A DNA stretch of 48,466 bases from contig JANQLM010000049.1 in NCBI GenBank assembly GCA_028280635.1, positions 1-48,466 on the forward strand, written 5' to 3'. Below are positions 1-8,372 of the stretch, in pieces. A program made the position numbers and the translations under genes. This DNA comes from Halieaceae bacterium. Its GTDB lineage: Bacteria > Pseudomonadota > Gammaproteobacteria > Pseudomonadales > Halieaceae. How positions within the stretch are numbered: position 1 is the first letter of the stretch; every line of letters begins with the position of its first letter. A model generated the notes under the pieces. It was not told the DNA's origin and ran no database searches. It saw nothing but the letters and a program-made list of their open reading frames with translations.

Positions 1-449
1 GCGGGCCGGCCGGGGACGTCACGGTGCCCGACCACGCGAATCCAGTCGCGCTCGTGCAGGGTCTTGATGATGTTGCTGCTCACCGCCACGCCGCGAATCT
101 CCTCGATTTCACCGCGGGTGATGGGCTGGCGGTAGGCGATCAGCGCCAGGGTTTCCAGCAGCGCCCTAGAGTACTTGGCAGGACGCTCGGTCCACAGCCT
201 GCCGATCCACGGGCTGAGCTGCTGGCGCACCTGGAAGCGAAAGCCGCTGGCAACTTCCTGCAGTTCGAAGCCGCGATCCTCGCAGCGCTCGGCCACCTGC
301 TTGAGGGCCTCGCGGATATCCGTATTGGCGGGACGCTCGTGCTCCTCGAACAGGTCTGCCATGTTTTGTACCGTCAGTGGCCGGCCGGCGGCCAGAATGG
401 CCCCCTCCAGGATTTGCACCAGGCCGCTGGTGTCCACGCTGTCGCTCAC
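1..449 (-). CDS. scpB: Segregation and condensation protein B (3' part cut off by window start)
   Basis: ScpB binds ScpA and the SMC (or MksB-like) ATPase in the bacterial condensin that compacts chromosomes in the cytoplasm. The minus-strand frame from a GTG at 449 reads SDSVDTSGLVQILEGAILAA, then a winged-helix region with KYSRALLETLALIAYRQPIT and RGEIEEIRGV, which is the conserved ScpB core. The GTG overlaps the scpA stop codon by 3 bases, so translation is probably coupled. About 149 residues are visible; the C-terminal part lies outside the window. Recognition is firm from the ALIAYRQPIT motif and the position directly after scpA. Confidence 0.93.
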   Translation of the reverse strand, partial: MSDSVDTSGLVQILEGAILAAGRPLTVQNMADLFEEHERPANTDIREALKQVAERCEDRGFELQEVASGFRFQVRQQLSPWIGRLWTERPAKYSRALLETLALIAYRQPITRGEIEEIRGVAVSSNIIKTLHERDWIRVVGHRDVPGRP

Positions 450-1456
450 GCTTCGTCCTCGTTATCTGTGTCGTTGTCCGTTGCGCCGGGCCCCGCCTCC
501 CCCACCGGGTCATTGGCAGCCGTATCCGGCGGCTCTCCGTCCATGGAGGTATCGGCGCGTGCCTTGACGTGAATGGGACCGAAGCTATCGGTCTGCACGA
601 TTTCCACCAGGGACTCCTTGATCAGCTCCATGATGGCCAGGAAGGTCACCACCACGCCGAGACGGCCCTCTTCGATCCTGAACAGGGATACAAAGGGCAC
701 AAACTGCTTATCGCGCAGGGTTTCGAGCACATCCGACATACGCTCGCGGGTGGACAGGGCTTCGCGCTGGATATGATGATGCTCGTACATCTCTGCCCGG
801 CGCAGCACCTCAGTGAGGGCCGCCAGCAGCTCGCGCATGTCGACGTCCGGGTCCGGCCGGCTGCGCTGGATATCCGGCGGTTCGGCACTGGCGGTGAACA
901 CCTCGCGTTCAACCCGCGGCATTTCATCAATATCCTCGGCGGCCTTCTTGAAGCGCTCGTACTCCTGCAGGCGGCGGATGAGTTGGGCCCGCGGGTCCTC
1001 TTCGTCCTCTTCCACGCTTTCCGAGCGCGGCAGCAGCATGCGCGACTTGATTTCCGCCAGCATGGCGGCCATCAGCAGGTACTCGGCCGCGAGCTCGAAC
1101 TGCATGGCGTCCATCAGTTCGACGTACTGCATGTACTGGTCGGTAATATCGGAGACGTCGATATCGAGAATGTCGATGTTCTGGCGGCGGATCAGGTACA
1201 GCAGCAGGTCCAGGGGGCCCTCGAAAGCCTCGAGGAAAACTTCCAGGGCCCGTGGGGGAATATAAAGATCCTTGGGAATTTCGGTCATGGCCTGCCCCAG
1301 CACGACGGCGAACGGCATCTCACCCTGTTGGGGAGACTGGCGCAAGTCAGCCAATGATTGGGGAGGAGTCTGCTCCGCGCTTGTCGCGCTGCTGGGGGTC
1401 TCGTCGGGCGCCTCACCGGCGGCCTTGTTGGAGCTATCCTCGACTGATTCGCTCAC
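446..1456 (-). CDS. scpA: Segregation and condensation protein A
   Basis: ScpA is the kleisin subunit that bridges SMC heads in the condensin complex. The 336-residue product has the kleisin N-terminal signature FEGPLDLLLYLI at about residues 78-89, followed by RRQNIDILDIDVSDITDQY, and the mid-region EYLLMAAMLAEIKSRMLLPR that is typical of ScpA. It is longer than most homologues because of a Ser/Gln/Pro-rich extension of about 50 residues at the N-terminus and an acidic Asp/Glu/Asn-rich tail after about residue 290. The start is a GTG at 1456. It sits directly upstream of scpB in the usual scpAB order. Confidence 0.95.
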   Translation of the reverse strand: MSESVEDSSNKAAGEAPDETPSSATSAEQTPPQSLADLRQSPQQGEMPFAVVLGQAMTEIPKDLYIPPRALEVFLEAFEGPLDLLLYLIRRQNIDILDIDVSDITDQYMQYVELMDAMQFELAAEYLLMAAMLAEIKSRMLLPRSESVEEDEEDPRAQLIRRLQEYERFKKAAEDIDEMPRVEREVFTASAEPPDIQRSRPDPDVDMRELLAALTEVLRRAEMYEHHHIQREALSTRERMSDVLETLRDKQFVPFVSLFRIEEGRLGVVVTFLAIMELIKESLVEIVQTDSFGPIHVKARADTSMDGEPPDTAANDPVGEAGPGATDNDTDNEDEA

Positions 1457-1555
1457 TGTTCACCTGCTGATTATGGAAGCGGCGATTATACCCCTGGGGT
1501 GCAGAGCGCCGCTAGCTCAAGCCGCCGGGGGGCGGCCACAAAGAGCCCCGCCAGC

Positions 1556-2182
1556 TCAAGCCGCCAGGAAGGGCTCGCTCTCTCCCTTGCCGTCGCGGAT
1601 TACCAGCGGCACACCCTCGGAAAGGTCTATTACCGTGGTGGGCTCCAGCCCGCAGAAGCCGCCGTCGATCACCAGGTCCACCTCGTGTTCCAACATATGG
1701 CGGATATCATAGGGGTCGGTAAGGGGGAACTCGTCGCCGGGCATAATCAGGGTCACGCTCATCAGCGGCTCGCCGAGTGCGGCCAGCAGGTCCAGGGCAA
1801 TGCGGTTGTCGGGCACCCGCAGGCCGATGGTCTTGCGCTTGGGGTGTTTCAGGCGCCGCGGCACCTCGGAGGTGGCCTGCAGGATGAAGGTGTAGGCGCC
1901 AGGGGTGTTGTTGCGCAGCAGCCGGTAGGCGGCGTTATCCACCCGGGCATAGGTGGCCAGCTCCGAAAGGTCACGGCACACCAGCGTGAAGTTGTGGTCC
2001 TTGTCCAGCTTGCGGATGCGACGGATGCGGTCCAGGGCATCCTTGTCGCCGATGTGGCAGCCCAGCGCATAGGCGGAGTCCGTTGGATAGACGATCACCC
2101 CGCCGGCGCGCACGATATCCACCGCCTGGCGCACCAGCCGCACCTGCGGATTATCGGGGTGCACCTGGAAAAACTGGCTCAT
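1556..2182 (-). CDS. yciO: YciO, Sua5/YrdC-family protein
   Basis: This 208-residue protein belongs to the YrdC/Sua5 fold, whose best-known members make threonylcarbamoyl-AMP for the tRNA t6A modification. The sequence shows AGGVIVYPTDSAYALGCHIG near the N-terminus and KHPKRKTIGLRVPDN in the middle, with the KRKTIGLR variant characteristic of the YciO branch rather than TsaC. Its exact role is less settled than that of TsaC. It overlaps the upstream PHP-domain gene by 4 bp and precedes scpA, an arrangement seen widely in gammaproteobacteria. A 13-bp copy of its last codons is repeated about 40 bp after the stop. Confidence 0.9.
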   Translation of the reverse strand: MSQFFQVHPDNPQVRLVRQAVDIVRAGGVIVYPTDSAYALGCHIGDKDALDRIRRIRKLDKDHNFTLVCRDLSELATYARVDNAAYRLLRNNTPGAYTFILQATSEVPRRLKHPKRKTIGLRVPDNRIALDLLAALGEPLMSVTLIMPGDEFPLTDPYDIRHMLEHEVDLVIDGGFCGLEPTTVIDLSEGVPLVIRDGKGESEPFLAA

Positions 2183-3030
2183 GCTGCCCGTCCCTCCAGC
2201 CTTTCGGCAGTCAGCAACTCCACGTCGCCGGGCAGCCGGGACACGTCGAAACCCAGCCGCGGTCCATGGTCCCAGTGGGCGTGGAAATCACTACCGACGG
2301 AGGCCAGCAGCCCCATCGCCACCGCCAGTTTGCACAGGTCGCGGGTCTGTTCCTCGGTCTGGCGGCCGGAGTAGACCTCCATGGCACTGCCACCGGCTGC
2401 TGCGAAGTCTTGCAGGCAACGCTTGAGCTTGGTGCGCGTCATGCGGTACTTCAGCGGGTGAGCCAGCACCGCGATACCACCGGCTGCCACAATCCAGCCG
2501 GTGGCCTCGGCCAGTGGAGGCCAACAGGTTTCCACATCACCAATTTTGCCCGCGCCCAGGTATTTGTCGAAGGCCCGGTTGGCATCCTCTACATGTCCCT
2601 GAGCCACCATCCAGGCGGCAAAATGTGGCCGCCCGATCTGGCTGACCCCGGCCTCGGCCTGCGCGCCAGCCAGGGCCCCGGGCATGCCCAGTTTCTCGAG
2701 GCGCTCGGCGATCAGCCCGGCACGTTCGCGACGGGCGGCATCCAACCGTTCCAGCCCCGCGTGCAGCACCGGGTGATCGATATCCATGCCCAGGCCCACC
2801 ACGTGAATGCCCACCCCGCTCCACAGGGTGGACAGCTCTGTGCCCGCCAGCAGCTGCATGTTTCCATGTAGCGCCGCCCCAGCTTCCCGCAAGGCGCGGT
2901 ATCCCGCCACCGTGTCGTGGTCGGTCAGCGCGAACTGCTGTACTCCGGCAGCCACTGCTTCGGCCAGCAGATCGCCGGGCGCGAGGGCGCCGTCCGAGGC
3001 ATGACTATGGGTGTGGAAATCAATTATCAT
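2179..3030 (-). CDS. PHP-domain phosphoesterase (YciV / RNase AM-like)
   Basis: The 283-residue product is a PHP-domain metal-dependent phosphoesterase. It starts with MIIDFHTHSHASDG, which supplies the first metal-binding HxH cluster, then ALTDHDTVAGY with the second cluster, and later GGIAVLAHPLKY and ASVGSDFHAHW, which carry the remaining metal-binding His/Asp residues. The family includes E. coli YciV (also called TrpH or RNase AM), a 5'-3' exonuclease and 3',5'-nucleotide bisphosphate phosphatase involved in rRNA 5'-end maturation. The assignment to that member rests on fold, length and the neighbouring yciO and scpAB genes. It is the first gene of the minus-strand cluster and diverges from yciB. 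Confidence 0.88.
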   Translation of the reverse strand: MIIDFHTHSHASDGALAPGDLLAEAVAAGVQQFALTDHDTVAGYRALREAGAALHGNMQLLAGTELSTLWSGVGIHVVGLGMDIDHPVLHAGLERLDAARRERAGLIAERLEKLGMPGALAGAQAEAGVSQIGRPHFAAWMVAQGHVEDANRAFDKYLGAGKIGDVETCWPPLAEATGWIVAAGGIAVLAHPLKYRMTRTKLKRCLQDFAAAGGSAMEVYSGRQTEEQTRDLCKLAVAMGLLASVGSDFHAHWDHGPRLGFDVSRLPGDVELLTAERLEGRAA

Positions 3031-3187
3031 GGGGCCAGCATTATCCAGACTCCATCACGTCAGCGATAGCTCTCGACAGGCGTTTTCCGCCGGGACGCCA
3101 TTTTTCCAGCAACTTTTCTCTGCAAGCAGAATCTCAACAGCAACAGGCCGAATATCCAGCAGCAAGGGCTGACACAGAGACCTTTCC

Positions 3188-3796
3188 ATGAAGCAACTCG
3201 CGGAATTCATTCCGATCATCCTGTTTTTCATCGCCTACCAGATGCGCGGCGACACCGTGACCGTGGGCGAATGGAGCTACACCCTGGACGGCATATTCTC
3301 GGCCACCGCGGTGCTCATCGTCGCCACGACGCTGCAGGTGCTGCTGACCTGGGTGTTTACCCGGGAATTGGAAAAGCGCCTGCTATGGCTGCTGGCGGCG
3401 GTTTGCGTGTTTGGCGGCGCCACCCTGCTGTTCCGTGACCAGACCTTCATATTCTGGAAGCCCACGGTATTCAACTGGGTGCTGGCCCTGGTTTTCGGCG
3501 CCAGCCACTTTATCGGCGGGCGCAACCTGATGGAGCGCACCCTGGGTTCGCAAATCACTCTGCCAAAGCCGGTGTGGAACCGCCTGCTGTGGCTGTGGGT
3601 GGGCAACTTTACGCTGGTGGGCAGCCTCAACCTGGTGGTGGCCTATCAGTTCAGCGAGGCGTTTTGGGTGAGCTACAAGCTCTACTCCGCTTTTGGTTTT
3701 ACCCTGCTGCTGACTATCGTCACCGGCGTGATAATCGCGCCCCACCTCAGCGAAGAGGACGGCGCCCCGGTCAAGGCCGCCGCGGAGCCCGAGTAA
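3188..3796 (+). CDS. yciB: Inner-membrane protein YciB (septation protein A family)
   Basis: The 202-residue protein is largely hydrophobic, with about five membrane spans, and begins [19 protein letters not shown], the conserved opening of the YciB/IspZ family. Further family hallmarks are the aromatic stretch [20 protein letters not shown] and [12 protein letters not shown]. YciB proteins sit in the inner membrane and have been linked to cell-envelope and septum maintenance; the biochemical role is not known. The stop TAA shares its last base with the ATG of the next gene, so the two are probably co-translated. The polar tail after about residue 188 is variable. Confidence 0.93.
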   Translation: MKQLAEFIPIILFFIAYQMRGDTVTVGEWSYTLDGIFSATAVLIVATTLQVLLTWVFTRELEKRLLWLLAAVCVFGGATLLFRDQTFIFWKPTVFNWVLALVFGASHFIGGRNLMERTLGSQITLPKPVWNRLLWLWVGNFTLVGSLNLVVAYQFSEAFWVSYKLYSAFGFTLLLTIVTGVIIAPHLSEEDGAPVKAAAEPE

Positions 3797-4095
3797 TGTA
3801 TTACGCCATCATCTGCGAAGACGTCGCCAACAGTCTGCCGCTGCGGGCCCAGGTACGGCCCGAGCACCTGCAACGGGTCGAACAGCTCAAGGCTGAAGGC
3901 CGCCTGCTGGTCGCGGGACCACACCCGGCACTGGACACGGAAGAACCGGGCGAAGCCGGCTTCACCGGCAGCCTGATCATCGCCGAGTTCGACAGCCTTG
4001 AGGCAGCGCAGGCGTGGGCCGATGCCGACCCCTATGTCACCGCCGGGGTGTTCGCGCAGGTAGTGGTCAAGCCCTACAAAATCGTTTTACCCTGA
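3796..4095 (+). CDS. YciI family protein
   Basis: This 99-residue cytoplasmic protein has the YciI ferredoxin-like alpha/beta fold. Visible features are [10 protein letters not shown] (first strand), the conserved His in [15 protein letters not shown], the loop [10 protein letters not shown], and the C-terminal [13 protein letters not shown], which is the family signature. YciI-like proteins resemble muconolactone isomerase and chlorite dismutase folds, but no substrate is established for this branch. The start ATG at 3796 overlaps the yciB stop by one base; yciB-yciI adjacency is common in gammaproteobacteria and supports both calls. Confidence 0.9.
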   Translation: MYYAIICEDVANSLPLRAQVRPEHLQRVEQLKAEGRLLVAGPHPALDTEEPGEAGFTGSLIIAEFDSLEAAQAWADADPYVTAGVFAQVVVKPYKIVLP

Positions 4096-4139
4096 GCACT
4101 TTCGGGCTCTCCCAGAACACGCAAAAGGATCGAAGCTCC

Positions 4140-4817
4140 ATGAAATGCCACCTGACGCTGTGGCTGTGCGCGCTGGCTCTGCACTCCGTTGCCGTCGCCG
4201 CCCAGGAAACCCGCTACATTACCGACATTCTCTACGTGCCACTGCGCAGTGGCCAGGGCACGGAATTCCGCATTGTCCACCGCGGGCTGCCCAGCGGCAC
4301 GCGACTCACCGTGCAGGAAACCAACCAGGATTCCGGTTACGCCCGGGTGGTCACGGACAACGGCACGGAAGGCTGGATGCTGAGCCGCTACCTGACCGAG
4401 CAGGAACCGGCGGCGGACCGCCTGGAGGCGCTGCAGGCGCTGTACGACAACCTGGTGGGCGACGAAGGCAGCCTGCGCTCCCAATTGGTGGAGGCGCGCA
4501 CGGCGCTGGACGGCACCCAGGGGCGCGTGGCCGAGCTGGAGCGAGCGCTGAAGACCAGCGAGACCGAGCTGCAGGATCTGAAGCGCCTGTCCAGCAACGC
4601 ACTGAATCTGGATATCACCAATCGCCGGCTCACCGAGGAAAGCCAGGTAATGCACACCCGCATCGAGGTACTGGAAGCTGAGAACCAGCGCCTCAAGGAC
4701 AGCGAGGATAGCCGCGCTTTCGTGAACGGCGCCCTGGCCGTGCTGGGCGGCGTACTGATAGCGCTGATTGCCCAGCGCCTGCGGCCCCGGCCGCGCAGCA
4801 GTTCGAGCTGGGCCTGA
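4140..4817 (+). CDS. SH3-domain, coiled-coil, membrane-anchored protein (TIGR04211-like)
   Basis: The 225-residue product has a cleavable signal peptide (residues 1 to about 21, ending SVAVAAQE) and a bacterial SH3-like domain at about 23-88 (RYITDILYVPLRSG, then DNGTEGWMLSRYL). A long heptad-rich coiled coil follows at about 95-195, and one transmembrane segment at about 199-216 is followed by an Arg-rich cytoplasmic tail. This is the architecture of the YgiM/TIGR04211 family, periplasmic proteins anchored at the C-terminus, probably in contact with peptidoglycan. I chose the ATG at 4140 because it begins the signal peptide; the reading frame is open further upstream. The function is not known in detail. 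Confidence 0.87.
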   Translation: MKCHLTLWLCALALHSVAVAAQETRYITDILYVPLRSGQGTEFRIVHRGLPSGTRLTVQETNQDSGYARVVTDNGTEGWMLSRYLTEQEPAADRLEALQALYDNLVGDEGSLRSQLVEARTALDGTQGRVAELERALKTSETELQDLKRLSSNALNLDITNRRLTEESQVMHTRIEVLEAENQRLKDSEDSRAFVNGALAVLGGVLIALIAQRLRPRPRSSSSWA

Positions 4818-4883
4818 GCCGAGCCCGGCATTTTTAGCAAGCCCCCTGCGGACATTACAGGGGACAGAGTGGAGGAGGGAAGA

Positions 4884-5474
4884 ATGAAACACTGGATCGC
4901 CGCACTGCTGTTGGCGGCAGCCACAACGGCCTCGGCGGAAGACCCGCAGGTCATTATCAAGACCAGCTTCGGGGATATCACCCTGCGCCTGTTCGCCGAC
5001 AAGGCGCCGATTACCGTGGAGAACTTCCTGGCCTACGCGGAGAGCGGTTTCTATGAAGGCACCATCTTTCACCGGGTCATTCCCGGCTTCATGATCCAGG
5101 GCGGCGGCATGACGCCACGCATGGAAGAAAAACCCACCCGCGACCCGATCAAGAACGAATCGCGCAACCGCCTGCACCACGAGCGCGGCACCATCGCCAT
5201 GGCGCGCACCGACGAGCCGGACAGTGCCACCAGCCAGTTCTTCATCAACGTGCGCAACAACTTTCGCCTGGACTGGTCGCCCACCAGTGCCGGCTATACG
5301 GTATTCGGTGAGGTGGTGGACGGCATGTTCGTCGTCGACTCCATCGCTATCGAGCCCACTGGCCCGATGATGGGCCACGGCGATGTCCCGGTGACACCGA
5401 TACTCATCAACGAGGTGGTGATCGTCGGCCAGGACGCCGAGGAACCGGCGGCGGAGCCCGCCGCCAGCGAATGA
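4884..5474 (+). CDS. Periplasmic peptidyl-prolyl cis-trans isomerase (cyclophilin)
   Basis: This 196-residue cyclophilin catalyses cis-trans isomerisation of X-Pro bonds during protein folding. It starts with a Sec signal peptide (MKHWIAALLLAAATTASA, predicted cut before EDPQ), so it should act in the periplasm like PpiA. The domain carries NFLAYAESGFYEGTIFHRVI with the catalytic Arg, PGFMIQGGG, the ATSQFFINV strand and GYTVFGEVVDGM. The ATG at 4884 is preceded by GGAGGGAAGA, a strong ribosome-binding site. The stop overlaps the pdxJ start by 4 bp (ATGA). A short Glu/Ala/Pro-rich tail closes the protein. Confidence 0.93.
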   Translation: MKHWIAALLLAAATTASAEDPQVIIKTSFGDITLRLFADKAPITVENFLAYAESGFYEGTIFHRVIPGFMIQGGGMTPRMEEKPTRDPIKNESRNRLHHERGTIAMARTDEPDSATSQFFINVRNNFRLDWSPTSAGYTVFGEVVDGMFVVDSIAIEPTGPMMGHGDVPVTPILINEVVIVGQDAEEPAAEPAASE

Positions 5475-6259
5475 TCGCCCTCAGCGTCAACCTCAACAAG
5501 ATTGCGCTGATTCGCAATTCACGGGATACCACCAACCCCAGCGTGACCGAACACGCGCGCATGGCAGTGGACGCCGGCGCCGACGGCATCACCGTGCACC
5601 CGCGCCCGGACCAGCGCCATATTCGCGCCGACGACTGCCTGGCACTGGGCCCGCTGGTGTCGGGGCTGACTCACACCGGCGGCGGGCCGGTGGAGTTCAA
5701 TATCGAGGGGAACCCCTTTGCGCCGCCCCGGGCCAGCGACCGCGACGGTGTTGGCGATTACCCGGGGTTTATGGCGCTGATTCAGGAAACCAGGCCCCAT
5801 CAGGCCACCCTGGTACCCGACGGCGACAACCAGCTCACATCCGACCACGGCTTTGACCTGCGTAGGGACGGAGATCGCGTGGCCGATATCGTCGGGCAAC
5901 TGAAAGCGCTGGGGGTGCGCAGCAGCCTGTTTATGGACCCGGACCTGGAACAGATTCGCCTGGCCGCGGAAACCGGGGCCGACCGCATTGAGCTCTACAC
6001 CGAAAGCTATGCCGACGCCTGCAAACAGGATCGCGATGTTGATGGGGTGTTTGGGCGATTTCGCGCTGCCGCTGAACTCGCCAGTGACCTGGGGCTGGGT
6101 GTCAACGCCGGCCACGACCTCGACCTCAACAACCTGCCCCGCTTCGCGACGATACCGGGCATCCTCGAAGTCTCCATTGGCCACGCCCTCACCGTGGATG
6201 CGATCCGCATGGGCTTCGCCAACGCCATCGCCGCTTACCGCACAGCCCTGGGGCACTGA
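5471..6259 (+). CDS. pdxJ: Pyridoxine 5'-phosphate synthase
   Basis: PdxJ condenses 1-deoxyxylulose 5-phosphate with 3-amino-2-oxopropyl phosphate to give pyridoxine 5'-phosphate, the last ring-forming step of the DXP-dependent vitamin B6 pathway. The 262-residue TIM barrel shows LSVNLNKIALIRNSR, AGADGITVHPRPDQRHI (active-site His, Arg), a conserved NIEGNPF, LVPDGDNQLTSDHG, and ADRIELYTESYA with the catalytic Glu. NAGHDLDLNNL closes the phosphate-binding region. Many homologues begin with a motif like this one shortly after the start codon, which fits the ATG at 5471 overlapping the cyclophilin stop. Confidence 0.95.
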   Translation: MIALSVNLNKIALIRNSRDTTNPSVTEHARMAVDAGADGITVHPRPDQRHIRADDCLALGPLVSGLTHTGGGPVEFNIEGNPFAPPRASDRDGVGDYPGFMALIQETRPHQATLVPDGDNQLTSDHGFDLRRDGDRVADIVGQLKALGVRSSLFMDPDLEQIRLAAETGADRIELYTESYADACKQDRDVDGVFGRFRAAAELASDLGLGVNAGHDLDLNNLPRFATIPGILEVSIGHALTVDAIRMGFANAIAAYRTALGH

Positions 6260-6269
6260 CGACACGCGA

Positions 6270-6578
6270 ATGCTGGTACTGCGACCCAACTGCGAGTGCT
6301 GCGACCGCGACCTGCCGCCGGACTCGGAAGAGGCACGCATTTGCAGCTATGAATGCACTTTTTGCGCGGATTGCGTGGAATCGGTACTGCTGAACGTTTG
6401 TCCCAACTGCGGCGGTGGCTTTGCGCCACGGCCGATTCGCCCCGCCACCGAGCACCGCCCCGGCGTCAGCCGCAGCCACCACCCGCCCTCACAGCAGCGA
6501 GTTCACAGCGCGTACACACCGGATGAGATGACAAACTTCGCTGGGGCGATCGCACCAATACGACCTTCAGATCGGTAG
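6270..6578 (+). CDS. DUF1272 domain zinc-binding protein
   Basis: The 102-residue protein has a compact Cys-rich N-terminal half: CECCDRDLPP, then CSYECTFCADCVE and NVCPNCGG. This is the pattern of DUF1272, a RING-like small family that probably binds two zinc ions. The second half (about residues 55-102) is polar and low in conserved features. The function is unknown. It starts 10 bp after the pdxJ stop, so it is likely on the same transcript. Confidence 0.85.
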   Translation: MLVLRPNCECCDRDLPPDSEEARICSYECTFCADCVESVLLNVCPNCGGGFAPRPIRPATEHRPGVSRSHHPPSQQRVHSAYTPDEMTNFAGAIAPIRPSDR

Positions 6579-6584
6579 CCAACG

Positions 6585-7070
6585 GTGGCGGGCGAACCAC
6601 GCATCATCGACTTCTCGCGGCAATACGGCACAGCCTGGCGCGATTTGAACCTCGCCTGGATTCGCGAGCACTGGGAGCCCGAACTCTCAGACTACAAGGT
6701 CCTGGACAATCCCCTGGATGAGGTGATCAAACCGGGCGGGCATATTCTGCTGGCGGAGTTGGATGGCGAGATCGTCGGTACCGTGGCGTTGCTACGTATG
6801 GACGATGGCGGCTATGAGTTGGCCAAAATGTCCGTGGCGGAAAGCGCCCGGGGACGGGGCCTTGGCGCCCTGCTCGGTGAGGCCGCCATCGAGCGCGCCC
6901 GGCAACGGGGCGCAACTCGAGTGTATCTTGAGAGCAACAGCGTTTTGAAACCGGCCCTCGCCCTCTACCGCAAGCTGGGGTTCAAACAGGTCAGCGGCGA
7001 AGCCTCACCCTACAGTCGCTGCAATGTGCAGATGGAATTACGGTTCGCCGGCCCGGGCAACAATCCGTAA
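6585..7070 (+). CDS. GNAT family N-acetyltransferase
   Basis: This 161-residue protein has a single GNAT fold that transfers acetyl from acetyl-CoA to an amine. Motif A for acetyl-CoA binding is SARGRGLGALLGEAAIERAR at about residues 85-104, preceded by ELAKMSV (strand 4). LYRKLGFKQV at about 138-147 is the motif B region. The substrate cannot be deduced. The start is a GTG at 6585. The 3' end runs 33 bp into the 3' end of the convergent cyclase-family gene. Confidence 0.88.
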   Translation: MAGEPRIIDFSRQYGTAWRDLNLAWIREHWEPELSDYKVLDNPLDEVIKPGGHILLAELDGEIVGTVALLRMDDGGYELAKMSVAESARGRGLGALLGEAAIERARQRGATRVYLESNSVLKPALALYRKLGFKQVSGEASPYSRCNVQMELRFAGPGNNP

Positions 7071-7817
7071 CGGCCCCCCGCTACCGCCGCGTATTTTCAC
7101 CGGCAGGGCCACGACGAAAACGCCCGTCGCCGGCAGTTGCTCCAGGTTGGTGATGTTCTCGAATGCCGGGATGTTGCGCGTCATCAGGGCTACGTGGGCG
7201 GCAAAGTCCCGCGACTTCCCGTAATCGATGCTGGCGGTGTCGATACCCACGGAGGCGATTTTCCGCTCGGTGGCCAGCCAGGTAGCAGCCTCTTCGTGCA
7301 AGCCCGGGAAAGACAGTGCTGCCACTCCCGCCAGACCGCGCAAATCGGTACCCAGATAGTCCGCGGCATCCGGCCAGTAGCGGCTGAAGCCGGTGCGCAG
7401 CAGCACGATGCTACCGACGGGAATCCGGCCATACCGTGCTTCCCAGGCCTGGAAGTCCCGCACCTGGATACGGTAGTCGCGATCGCGGGCGGCCGCCGCA
7501 CTGACATCCACCACCACGGCATCGCCAATCAATTGATCGAGGGGCACCTGGTCAACGCTGCGGCGACCCTTGGCAAAATGCACCGGCGCATCCAGGTGGG
7601 TGCCGCCGTGTTCGGCGGTGGCGAAAGAGTACGCCGAGTAGTAGTAGCCTCGCTCTGTCATACCGGCGAAATCCGTGGTCATGCGAAACGGCGCCGCCGT
7701 TGGCCAGAATACGGATTCCGAGGAGAGATCATGGGTGAGGTCTACCCAGCGCCTGTCCTCAGCCGCTGCAGGCAGGATAAAGGCCAGCAGGCCCCAGGCA
7801 GCCAGAAGTTGCTTCAT
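7038..7817 (-). CDS. Secreted cyclase-family (kynurenine formamidase-like) hydrolase
   Basis: The protein (about 259 residues) belongs to the cyclase family (PF04199), metal-dependent amide or ester hydrolases that include bacterial kynurenine formamidase. The metal-binding signature HGGTHLDAPVHF is clear, as is WVDLTHDLSSES near the N-terminus and SVGIDTASIDYG later. A signal peptide (MKQLLAAWGLLAFILPAAA) predicts a periplasmic or secreted location, which differs from cytoplasmic KynB. The ATG at 7817 is chosen because it follows GGGGAGGAG and starts the signal peptide. It overlaps the cupin gene stop by 4 bp, so the two probably form an operon. Confidence 0.87.
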   Translation of the reverse strand: MKQLLAAWGLLAFILPAAAEDRRWVDLTHDLSSESVFWPTAAPFRMTTDFAGMTERGYYYSAYSFATAEHGGTHLDAPVHFAKGRRSVDQVPLDQLIGDAVVVDVSAAAARDRDYRIQVRDFQAWEARYGRIPVGSIVLLRTGFSRYWPDAADYLGTDLRGLAGVAALSFPGLHEEAATWLATERKIASVGIDTASIDYGKSRDFAAHVALMTRNIPAFENITNLEQLPATGVFVVALPVKIRGGSGGPLRIVARAGEP

Positions 7818-8317
7818 GCCGACTCCTCCCCGTCCCAATAATCCAGCGAGCTCTCAGCCCGGCCGATGCGTACAAAGGGCGATTGCCCGGCGCCTCCCTG
7901 CCCGCTGCGTACCAGGTACTTACCGCTGTCCGGATATTCGCAGACGTCGATGGCGGCCTTGCTTGAAATGGAAAGATAACGCAGTGGCGCGGTACCGGTG
8001 TTGGTGAGCTTGTGGGCGTATTCCTCACCGCCCACCGGTGCGCCCAGGGCATCGCCGGCGGAGACCGAATAGCGATGTTCACCAAAGCGATACTCCCCCT
8101 CGCCTTCCAGGATGACAAACAACTCATCCTCTGCATGGTGAACGTGAAAGGGGCAGGCTGACTTGCCCGGCGGCACCTCGGTCAGCACCGCGCCCAGCGA
8201 TGCCAGCGCGAGCGGTCCGGCAATATCCGCATCGCGGCTGGCATAGCCCGAGCCCTGCTCGAAAGCCTCCATTGGTAACTCAGCCATCGTAATGACGGGT
8301 TGGTAGGTGCTACTCAT
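7814..8317 (-). CDS. Cupin domain protein
   Basis: The 167-residue protein contains one cupin barrel. Motif 1 is CPFHVHHAEDELFVILEGEGEY at about residues 56-77 with the metal-binding His-His-Glu pattern; the second motif is around GDALGAPVGGEEYAHKLTN. Proteins of this shape bind a metal and are either isomerases, dioxygenases or sugar-binding regulators; none can be chosen here. It starts 55 bp before the end of the upstream methyltransferase gene region and its stop overlaps the start of the cyclase-family gene, suggesting joint expression. Confidence 0.82.
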   Translation of the reverse strand: MSSTYQPVITMAELPMEAFEQGSGYASRDADIAGPLALASLGAVLTEVPPGKSACPFHVHHAEDELFVILEGEGEYRFGEHRYSVSAGDALGAPVGGEEYAHKLTNTGTAPLRYLSISSKAAIDVCEYPDSGKYLVRSGQGGAGQSPFVRIGRAESSLDYWDGEESA

Positions 8318-8372
8318 ATGCTGCCCTCCTCGCCCCAAGCTTAGACGATCCCCGCACAGTCCACCCCCGCCC

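Noticed and set aside
24-572. Long plus-strand frames over scpB and scpA
   Set aside because: They mirror the real minus-strand genes in GC-rich DNA and show no domain of their own.
1514-1565. Direct repeat AGCTCAAGCCGCC at and after the yciO stop codon
   Set aside because: Only 13 bp in GC-rich DNA, no ends or target duplication of a mobile element; most likely a small slippage event.
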